DNA of 47,242 nt from positions 1 through 47,242 of the forward strand of contig NZ_STGY01000022.1 in assembly GCF_004912275.1 (NCBI RefSeq), in the 5' to 3' direction. This DNA comes from Glycomyces buryatensis (GTDB taxonomy: Bacteria > Actinomycetota > Actinomycetes > Mycobacteriales > Micromonosporaceae). Within the stretch, counting starts at the first letter, position 1; each line of letters starts with the position of its first letter. The notes under the pieces were generated by a model. That model saw only the letters and a program-made list of their open reading frames with translations, was not told the origin of the DNA and searched no databases. Positions 40,934-47,242 of this stretch are shown here, piece after piece. The translations under genes and the position numbers were made by a program.

Positions 40934-43756
40934 TCACTCGTCGGGAATGAGGTCCCCGATCATGGCCAGGTTCTGGATCGCGGCCAGGCCGTACTGGGCG
41001 GCGTCATTGGTCGCGATGTAGCCCCACCAGTCGGTCGGGTTCAGGGTCGACTCGACCTTCTCGGTCTCCTTGGGCCAGTCGGGGGAGACCTCCCAATTCT
41101 TGAGCGGGTTGCGGAAGAGGTGCCAGGCGTGCTCGGCCTGGGACTCGTCGCCGGTGCGGACGTAGACGAAGGCGTTCCCGCGGGTGTAGGCGTAGTAGAA
41201 CAGGTCGCCGCTGAACGGCTTTCCGTATTCGGCCTCCTGTTCCGCCTTGCTGGCGGTGCGCACCCGCGCGAATCGCAGGAAGGCCTCCTCGAACTCGGGA
41301 TTGTCGACCTGCTGGATCAGTTCGGAGCAGACCTCGTACAGCCCGAACGCCTGCCCCAGATTGCCCGTGCTGAAGGCGGCGGCATCGCCCATCGAGTACC
41401 GCCCGGTGTCCATGTCGTACAGGGCGCCGCCCTGGGCGAAGCCGTTCGGTTGGGCGGCAATGGTCTCCATGGTGCCCAGTACCTTGTCGCGGCAGAACTC
41501 CCAGTCCGGACCGCGGCGCTCCCACTCGGTCATCCACGCACCCGAAAGGGCCGACCAGTCGGTGCCGAGGCCGATGCTGAGTGCGTTCCGATCGGGGACG
41601 TACTCCTCGTTGGGGTCGCGGATCTTGCGGATCGGGTCCAGGACCAGGAAGGTCTCCTCGCTGCTCGCCAGCGTGTGCAGCAGGTCCCCGGTCCGCTCGT
41701 CGGCGGTCAGATAGTAGAAGTAGCGCCGGTAGTTCGCGTTGGAGATGCGGACCTGCTTGGCCGAGTCGCCCCAGTGCATGATGCCGTGGCGGGTGCCCAG
41801 GCCCGTCCATTCGCCCAGGTGGTAGACGTTGACCTCGCTGGTCTTGCGGGTCATGGCCTCGGCGAAGCGGAAGATGTCGGCCCGGTTCGACCGCAGGTAG
41901 GCCATCCACAGCCACATGTCCGGCGAGATCTCGGAGTTGTCCCAGGCATAGCCGCCCACGTCGTACTTCCAGGTCTTGCGGTCGCCGTCCTGGGAGTGCA
42001 TGACGTCGCCGTAGTCCCAGAACCCGTACCAGTGGCGCTGGTCCTGGGAGGTCCGGTAGTAGTCGAAGATGAAGTCGAGGGTGTCCTCGATGTCCTCCTT
42101 GACCGGGTGCGAGCGGTCGACGGGCGCGAAGAGGCCGCCGAAGGCTCCGGCCGCACTCATGTGCTCGGTCGGGGCGATCACCTGCGGCTGGGCGCGGACC
42201 ACATCGGCCATGCGCCCCAAGCGTTCCCGGGACGGCGTCGACTCGGTGACCCAGAACTGGAGCTCCGCGGTGCGGGCCGCCCCGTACGGGGTCCCGAAAC
42301 CCGGTTCGTAGTCCTCATAGGTCACTTCGAGCGCATCCAGCTGCTTCTCGTACGTGTCTTGACCCAGGCCGTCGTGGTAGAAGCGGGTGTCCATCGGCTG
42401 GGCCTCCGGCGACCACATCCACACCGTGACGGTGGCGGTCTCGGTGTGGGCGCCGCGGATGTCGAGCCCGGTGGGATGCCGCTGCCAGAAGTCCTTGAGC
42501 CCGAAGCCGAAGCCGCCGGATGGGCCGCCGAGGTAGCCGAATCCGGACGCCCTCCCGCCCTGGTCGACCCCCACCCAGGAGTGACCCGCCTTGGTGCGCT
42601 TGCGGATCGCGAAGCCCTCGCTGGTGAGTTGCGAGAGCGAGTAGTCGCCCCAGGCCGGAATCCAGTGCAGCCGCGTGGTCACGCGTTGATCCCAAGTGGA
42701 CGGGTCCGGCAGAGCCTCCCCGGCGATCTGCGCATTCCGCACGGCCGCTCCGGGGTCGCGGCGCAGACCCGTAATGCCCTTGACGGCCTCCGTGAGCTGG
42801 CCGTGGCCCTCGCCGACGAACCGGACGTGCCGGTCGTACGGCTCATCGGTGAGCTCGACCTTGAACCGCACCCCGAGGCCGGCGATGAACGCGTCCGAAC
42901 CCTCGGAGTCGTAGACGAACGTGTGCACCATCCGGAAGGACTCGCCGCCCGCATAGAAGTACAGCCGAACGGTGAACGGAAGCCAGGACTTATTGCGCCC
43001 GGTGGTCTTCCGGTGATGGCCGGTCACTCGCACGACGGCGCGCACGGGCCCGTCCTGTTCGACGGTGACCTCCTCGACATCGCTGGTGTAGCGGGCCCGC
43101 TTGACCGAACCGGTCTCCGGGTCCGGAGCCTCTGCCTGGGTGATGTTCACCAGGTGCCCGCCGCTGACGATGGTGCGGTCGCCGCGCTTGATGTGCGTGA
43201 TGAGGTCGGTGCCGCTCTTGGCGATGCGCGCGTTGATGACTCCGGTGTCGATGTCCACGTGTTCATCCGAATCGGACACGGTGACCGGCGTCGGCGGAGC
43301 CGCGCTCTCGCCCGCGCCGAGCGTGAACGTCTCCGCGTCGGCACCGGCGCCGACGGCGTGTCCCGTCCACTTGAGGGTCCCGTCGGGCCAATAGGCCAGC
43401 GGCCAGGACTGGACCGGGACGTCGCCGTCCGGGCCGGTCAGCTTGAACTGCTGATCGGCGCCGAACCGACCCGGGCCCCAGGGAACGCCCCAGGTCGAGC
43501 CGGGTGCTTCGGCGGGCGCGCCCTCGAGCCAGGACAGTTCGACCGAGTCGGGACCGGGGTCCCCATCGGAGTCGCCTTGCGCGTGAGCGGGGGAACCTTC
43601 GATGAACGCCGCAGCCGCCGCCACACCGGCCGACGCGGCCAGCACGCTGCGGCGCCGCATTCCGTCGCTGGGGGACTCAGCATCGCGAGATTCTTCAATA
43701 TTGGATGAGATAGCTTGGGCGGGAAGGGATCTGGTGGGACGGTTCAGTTCGGACAT
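40934..43756 (-). CDS. PL26-like exo-rhamnogalacturonan lyase, exported
   Basis: A 940-residue protein I assign to the exo-rhamnogalacturonan lyase family (PcRGLX/YetA-like, CAZy PL26), which cleaves rhamnogalacturonan I from one chain end by beta-elimination. A long n-region precedes GMRRRSVLAASAGVAAAAAF (32-51), a Tat-like signal, ending SPAHA. Recognisable blocks include TWGVPWGPGRF, VQSWPLAYWPDGTLKWTGHA, YWYGFWDYGDVMHS-type sequence (RHWYGFWDYGDVMHSQDGDR), VGGYAWDNSEISPDMWLWMA, and the C-terminal PTDWWGYIATNDAAQYG. The start at 43756 is supported by AATGGAGG. It is divergent to the PL11 endo-lyase gene, so both may be co-induced. Confidence 0.82.
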   Translation of the reverse strand: MSELNRPTRSLPAQAISSNIEESRDAESPSDGMRRRSVLAASAGVAAAAAFIEGSPAHAQGDSDGDPGPDSVELSWLEGAPAEAPGSTWGVPWGPGRFGADQQFKLTGPDGDVPVQSWPLAYWPDGTLKWTGHAVGAGADAETFTLGAGESAAPPTPVTVSDSDEHVDIDTGVINARIAKSGTDLITHIKRGDRTIVSGGHLVNITQAEAPDPETGSVKRARYTSDVEEVTVEQDGPVRAVVRVTGHHRKTTGRNKSWLPFTVRLYFYAGGESFRMVHTFVYDSEGSDAFIAGLGVRFKVELTDEPYDRHVRFVGEGHGQLTEAVKGITGLRRDPGAAVRNAQIAGEALPDPSTWDQRVTTRLHWIPAWGDYSLSQLTSEGFAIRKRTKAGHSWVGVDQGGRASGFGYLGGPSGGFGFGLKDFWQRHPTGLDIRGAHTETATVTVWMWSPEAQPMDTRFYHDGLGQDTYEKQLDALEVTYEDYEPGFGTPYGAARTAELQFWVTESTPSRERLGRMADVVRAQPQVIAPTEHMSAAGAFGGLFAPVDRSHPVKEDIEDTLDFIFDYYRTSQDQRHWYGFWDYGDVMHSQDGDRKTWKYDVGGYAWDNSEISPDMWLWMAYLRSNRADIFRFAEAMTRKTSEVNVYHLGEWTGLGTRHGIMHWGDSAKQVRISNANYRRYFYYLTADERTGDLLHTLASSEETFLVLDPIRKIRDPNEEYVPDRNALSIGLGTDWSALSGAWMTEWERRGPDWEFCRDKVLGTMETIAAQPNGFAQGGALYDMDTGRYSMGDAAAFSTGNLGQAFGLYEVCSELIQQVDNPEFEEAFLRFARVRTASKAEQEAEYGKPFSGDLFYYAYTRGNAFVYVRTGDESQAEHAWHLFRNPLKNWEVSPDWPKETEKVESTLNPTDWWGYIATNDAAQYGLAAIQNLAMIGDLIPDE

Positions 43757-43841
43757 GTCGCCTCCATTGGGGGGTGTGGCCTCAGGCTAGAACACCATGA
43801 TGGCGCTTGCAAGGAATGCATTTATATGATTCGATATTTGC
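43757..43841. promoter_or_regulatory. Shared divergent promoter of the two lyase genes
   Basis: Only 85 bp separate the two starts. The minus gene has a ribosome site AATGGAGG. The plus gene has none; TATGAT (43825-43830) lies 11 nt before its ATG, so its message has a very short leader or none. TTGCAA (43807-43812) can serve as a -35 box on either strand. No clear palindrome is seen. Confidence 0.5.
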
Positions 43842-45695
43842 ATGAAAGCGTCAACAAGACTCACGATCGCAACGGCGGCGATCGGGGTCCTGGTTGCCGG
43901 GGCGAGTTTCGCTGCCGGTAGCCCGGATACGCATGCCGCCGACAGCGACGCAAATCCAGCATCCGCAGAGGCCGCCCAGGCGGCCCGACAGATGGAGAAC
44001 CTCGGCCGCGGCGTGGTGGCCGTGCGCTCCAGTGACACCGACGTCCTGATCAGCTGGCGGCTGCTCGGGCTCGACCCGGAGGGCATCGGCTTCAACGTCT
44101 ACCGCTCCACCGGCGGCGGCGATTGGACGCAGCTGAACGACGACGTCCTCACCGACGGCACCAACTTCACCGACTCCACCGCCGACCTCTCCGAGGAGAA
44201 CGCCTATCGGGTCACCGCCGTCGAGGACGGCGAGGAAGGCGAGCCGAGCGGCGAGTTCACCCTGGACGCCGACGCCGCCGACGAGCCGGTGGTCCGCGTT
44301 CCGCTGCGCGACGGCGGCACTGTCCAGTTCGTGTGGGTCGGCGACCTCACCGGCGACGGCGAGTACGACTACGTGGTCGACCGCCAGACCTCCCCGCAGA
44401 GCATCGAAGCCTATTCGAGCGAAGGCGAGTTCCTGTGGGAGGTCGACATGGGGCCCAACAGCACCGACCAGAACAACATCGAGGGCGGCTCGTCCACCAT
44501 CGACGTCGGCCACAACGACGGTGTGACCGTTTACGACTTCGACAGCGACGGCATCTCCGAGGTCGCGGTCCGGATCGCCAACGGCGTCACCTTCGGCGAC
44601 GGCGAGACCTTCAGCCACGACAACGACACCGAGCAGTTCATCGCCATCCTCGACGGTCAGACCGGCGCACTTCGCTCGTCGGCCCAGGTCCCGACCGACT
44701 TCATCTCGGACGGCCCGATGTACGCCCGGTTCGCCGCCTGCTACCTCGACGGCGAATCGCCGAGCCTGGTCGCCTACATGAAGAACCGCGTCGGCAACGG
44801 CGGCTTCAACCTCATGGTCACCGCCTGGGACTTCGACGGCGACGATGTATCGATGCAATGGAAGTGGCTGCGCGACGGGAACCACCCCGACGGGCACAAC
44901 AGCCGCTGCCTCGACGTGGACAGCGACGGCGATGACGAGTTCGCCGAGATCGGGTTCGTCCTGGACGGCGACGGCTCGCTGCTCTACTCGATGGGGGGCC
45001 AGGGCATCGTCCACGGCGACCGCTTCCACATCGCCGACATGGACCCGTCCAGGCCCGGTCTCGAGGGCTACGGGGTCCAGCAGGACAACCCGAGCGGCCT
45101 GCACGAGTACTACTACGACGCGGCCACCGGCGAGCTCATCTGGGAGCACTATGGCTCCGGCGCGGACGTGGGGCGCGGCATGGCCGGTGACATCGACCCG
45201 AACCACCCGGGCATGGAGGTCTGGTCCTTCGACGGGCTCTACAACGCCCCGACCGACGAGCTGACCGAGTCCGACACGAACCTGCGGCCGTGGCCGCAGA
45301 TGGGCCTGTGGTGGGACGGCGACGTCACGATGGAGCTGTTCAACAACGGCAAGTTCGAGAAGTGGGACCCGGACAACCCGACCCCGACCAACAGCGTGCC
45401 GCGTCTGGAGCAGGCTCAAAACTATGGCGGCACCGTCGGACCACGCAGCCAGCCGGCCTTCCTCGGCGACATCCACGGCGACTGGCGCGAGGAGGTCGTG
45501 CTGCCCAACGGGAACTCCAATGAGCTGCTCGTCTTCACCACCGACCAGTCGACCGACATCAGGCTGTACACGCTGGCGCACAACCCGGCCTACCGCAACG
45601 ACATGACCGTCAAGGGTTACATGCAGTCCCACCACGTCGACTACTTCCTGGGGGAGGGCATGAGCGAGCCGCCCGCGCCGGCGATCACGTATTAG
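43842..45695 (+). CDS. PL11 rhamnogalacturonan lyase, secreted
   Basis: A 617-residue enzyme that cleaves the rhamnose-galacturonate backbone of rhamnogalacturonan I, of the YesW/YesX type. It has a signal peptide (KASTRLTIATAAIGVLVAGA, cleavage near 33), an N-terminal fibronectin-like segment (ENLGRGVVAVRSSDTDVLIS, IGFNVYRSTGGG) and an eight-bladed propeller with repeated calcium-binding DxDGD-like loops: GDLTGDGEYDYVVDRQ, DFDSDGISEVAVR, DVDSDGDDEFAEIG, DGDG. LRPWPQMGLWWDGD and HNPAYRNDMTVKGYMQSHH are family hallmarks. No binding module follows. Endo activity is likely; the divergent PL26 gene would complete degradation from chain ends. Confidence 0.93.
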   Translation: MKASTRLTIATAAIGVLVAGASFAAGSPDTHAADSDANPASAEAAQAARQMENLGRGVVAVRSSDTDVLISWRLLGLDPEGIGFNVYRSTGGGDWTQLNDDVLTDGTNFTDSTADLSEENAYRVTAVEDGEEGEPSGEFTLDADAADEPVVRVPLRDGGTVQFVWVGDLTGDGEYDYVVDRQTSPQSIEAYSSEGEFLWEVDMGPNSTDQNNIEGGSSTIDVGHNDGVTVYDFDSDGISEVAVRIANGVTFGDGETFSHDNDTEQFIAILDGQTGALRSSAQVPTDFISDGPMYARFAACYLDGESPSLVAYMKNRVGNGGFNLMVTAWDFDGDDVSMQWKWLRDGNHPDGHNSRCLDVDSDGDDEFAEIGFVLDGDGSLLYSMGGQGIVHGDRFHIADMDPSRPGLEGYGVQQDNPSGLHEYYYDAATGELIWEHYGSGADVGRGMAGDIDPNHPGMEVWSFDGLYNAPTDELTESDTNLRPWPQMGLWWDGDVTMELFNNGKFEKWDPDNPTPTNSVPRLEQAQNYGGTVGPRSQPAFLGDIHGDWREEVVLPNGNSNELLVFTTDQSTDIRLYTLAHNPAYRNDMTVKGYMQSHHVDYFLGEGMSEPPAPAITY

Positions 45696-45697
45696 GA

Positions 45698-45714
45698 GCG
45701 CGATCGGATCGCGC
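45698..45714 (+). terminator. Short hairpin after the PL11 gene
   Basis: GCGCGATC and GATCGCGC are 8-bp arms around one G, 3 bp after the stop. The loop is very tight, so the working stem is shorter than 8 bp. Confidence 0.5.
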
Positions 45715-45809
45715 CCGGGTTGACCGTTATCGCGAAGTTCACGGGGGCGGGCTAGGCTGAGCGCCGACACCTTTGTCACCCCTGATTCCCGTGAACCACA
45801 AGGAGCCTT

Positions 45810-46760
45810 GTGCCCGCATCTGACCTGACCGTGCGCCCCCTCGTCGCGGCGAGCGAGCTCGACCGCTTTCTCGAGTTGAGCTACGTCCTCGACGACGAGC
45901 TCGCCGACGACCTGGCGGCGGGCCGCCGCCGTCCAGAGTGGATGTGGATCGCGACGCGCGGCACCCGGGTGCTGGCACGCGCGTCCTGGTGGTCCTCGCC
46001 CGGCGCGGAGGGCCCGGGTGTGCTCGACTTCTTTGACGTCGATGACACGCTGCCTCCCGAGGAGGGCGTGGAGGTCGGTTTCGAGCTGCTGTCCGCCGCA
46101 ATGAAGGCGATCTTCCCGGAAGGGGCGACGCCTCCCGAGTACGGCCGGTTCATCCCGCCGAGTTGGCGGGAGGACGCGGCCGCGCGCCAGGTGGTCGAGA
46201 CCCGGTTCGCGGTCCTGGAACGACTCGGCGCGCGGCAGTTGGTGGAGCGGCTCCGGCTCGAATGGCGTGCCGGCACGCCGCTGCCCGAAACGTCCAAGCG
46301 CCTTACGTTCCGGCCCGTGAGCGACCGGGAGGAACTGGTCGACCTCATGGTGCCGGTCCTGGAGGGCACGCTGGACGCGCACAGCGGCGCCGACCTGGAG
46401 CGGATGACCCCGCGCGAGGCCGCCGAGAAGCAACATGACGAGGAGTTCGCCGGGTTCGACAGTCCGCGCGAGTGGTGGCAGGTGGCCACTTTGGACAGCG
46501 GCGAGGCGGTCGGGTTCGTGATCCCGGCCCGCAATATCTACAACGCGATCATCGCCTACATCGGCGTGCTGCCCGCGCACCGCGGGCACGGCTATGTGGA
46601 CGATCTGCTGGCCGAGGGCACCCGAATCCTTGCCGAGCGGGACGTGCCCCGCATTCGCGCCGCGACCGACCTGCCGAACGTGCCCATGGCCGCGGCCTTT
46701 CAACGCGCCGGTTACGTCAACTTCGAACGCGCCGTGAACTTCACGTGGGAGACCGCCTGA
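45810..46760 (+). CDS. Two-domain GNAT-type acetyltransferase
   Basis: A 316-residue protein. The C-terminal GNAT domain is clear: VGFVIPARNIYNAIIAYIGV (about 230-249), LPAHRGHGYVDDLLAEGTRI (250-269) with the RGHGY acetyl-CoA loop, and NVPMAAAFQRAGYVNF. The N-terminal half (residues 1-155) has LTVRPLVAASELDRFLELSY and looks like a degenerate second GNAT fold. The GTG at 45810 follows AAGGAG, so unlike many neighbours it has a standard ribosome site. Substrate unknown. Confidence 0.85.
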   Translation: MPASDLTVRPLVAASELDRFLELSYVLDDELADDLAAGRRRPEWMWIATRGTRVLARASWWSSPGAEGPGVLDFFDVDDTLPPEEGVEVGFELLSAAMKAIFPEGATPPEYGRFIPPSWREDAAARQVVETRFAVLERLGARQLVERLRLEWRAGTPLPETSKRLTFRPVSDREELVDLMVPVLEGTLDAHSGADLERMTPREAAEKQHDEEFAGFDSPREWWQVATLDSGEAVGFVIPARNIYNAIIAYIGVLPAHRGHGYVDDLLAEGTRILAERDVPRIRAATDLPNVPMAAAFQRAGYVNFERAVNFTWETA

Positions 46761-46780
46761 CCGGGTGGGGTTGTCTGGGC

Positions 46781-46840
46781 TCACGACTGGGTTCACGACT
46801 GGGTTCATGACTGGGGCCGTGGCTGGGACCGTGGCTGGGC
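46781..46840. repeat. Five 12-bp tandem repeats
   Basis: Units TCACGACTGGGT (twice), TCATGACTGGGG, CCGTGGCTGGGA and CCGTGGCTGGGC run from 20 bp after the GNAT stop; a more distant CGCGACTGGGG copy follows at about 46850. A 12-bp period keeps frames open but no gene is evident. Confidence 0.75.
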
Positions 46841-47242
46841 ATGCCTGGTCGCGACTGGGGGCCTGCATTGGGGGCTGGGGCGCTGGCGGGGCCATCCCGC
46901 ACGTGGTCGCGCTGCGCTAAAGGCATCGGCGACGGCAGCGGTGGGGACGGGCGCGGCCTCCGTGCGCGTCCGCCGGGGCGGAGTTGCGGAGTCGGGCAAG
47001 GCCTCTGGTGTTCGGGCGGGTGGCGCGGGCGGCCGGGTGCAGGGCCGGGGTGGGCGGTGCCGGCCGAGCGTGGGGCCGGGGGACACGCCCGACCGCGGGG
47101 TGCGGGCCTGGCGGTTTCCGTTGCGGCCCTGTGTGTTCGGTGTGGAACATGAGGGTCCTCTACCCGATCGGGTGATGCCGATCGAGGCTGTTCGAGGGAT
47201 AATTGAGGTACGCACAGGGATATGGAATCCGTACAGGTGTCG
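46841..47242. other. GC-rich end of window without a supported gene
   Basis: Open frames exist on both strands but are Arg/Pro/Gly-rich with no family resemblance or ribosome site. Near the edge GATAAT (47198-47203) and a CCCGATCGGG palindrome (47163-47172) may belong to the promoter of a gene beyond the window. Confidence 0.5.

Noticed and set aside
41120..43708. An 862-codon plus-strand frame
   Set aside because: It lies entirely antisense to the PL26-like lyase gene and matches no family.
43851..46895. A 1014-codon minus-strand frame
   Set aside because: It is antisense to the well-supported PL11 and GNAT genes and is rich in Val/Gly/Arg/Asp in the way expected for a GC-rich shadow frame.
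46805..47215. A 136-codon minus-strand frame at the window end
   Set aside because: Low-complexity Pro/Arg/Thr composition arising from 12-bp repeats and GC-rich DNA, with no ribosome site or family resemblance.

Overview
The window is about 47 kb of high-GC (roughly 68-70%) DNA with actinomycete traits: strong GC bias at third codon positions, with the many long antisense shadow frames this creates, GTG starts, Tat/Sec-exported plant cell wall enzymes, GC-rich hairpin terminators without T-tracts, and numerous leaderless genes (a TANNNT-type -10 placed 6-8 nt before the start codon). A soil or plant-associated filamentous actinobacterium, possibly Glycomyces-like, is my best guess, but genus is inference only. 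No rRNA, tRNA or CRISPR array was seen.

Layout. 1-1324: non-coding GC-rich DNA with a degenerate 78-bp tandem repeat, abutting an N-terminally short DUF2264 gene and an orphan sugar-binding lipoprotein (to 4.3 kb). 4.4-9.5 kb: DoxX-like membrane protein, LysR regulator, GH78 alpha-L-rhamnosidase and an MFS transporter. 9.6-11.3 kb: secreted CBM2 + DUF6055 protein with a HExxH motif. 11.4-14.6 kb: ArsR + flavin-dependent monooxygenase; tandem-MerR (TioE-like) regulator divergent from an erythromycin esterase-like gene. 14.6-19.2 kb: Imm51 protein, methyltransferase, UbiA prenyltransferase, type III PKS and FAD monooxygenase, a phenolic-lipid-like biosynthetic cluster. 19.4-24 kb: ManD-type sugar acid dehydratase, TetR + DHA2 efflux pump, ribokinase. 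24.2-26.6 kb: a GH62 arabinofuranosidase + GH10 xylanase operon behind a consensus promoter and a CCGAAACTTTCGG operator. 26.7-36.7 kb: accessory/housekeeping mix (phosphotransferase, stand-alone TnpB with a predicted omegaRNA, methyltransferase, P-loop protein, GNATs, DUF1275, DUF1801, a methyltransferase pseudogene beside TetR, DinB, winged-helix protein, kinase-less sensor protein). 36.7-40.8 kb: LacI divergent from an frcBCA-like sugar ABC importer, with two matching operators. 40.9-45.7 kb: divergent PL26-like and PL11 rhamnogalacturonan lyases. 45.8-46.8 kb: GNAT protein; then 12-bp repeats and no clear gene.

The dominant theme is hemicellulose and pectin use. Secreted GH10 and GH62 would open arabinoxylan; PL11, PL26 and GH78 would take apart rhamnogalacturonan I; the frc-like importer and the orphan binding protein could bring in sugars; ManD and ribokinase would act inside the cell. 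Four CpG-centred or CGAAA/TTTCG palindromes in front of these genes suggest LacI-family control, with only one LacI gene (36740-37789) inside the window.
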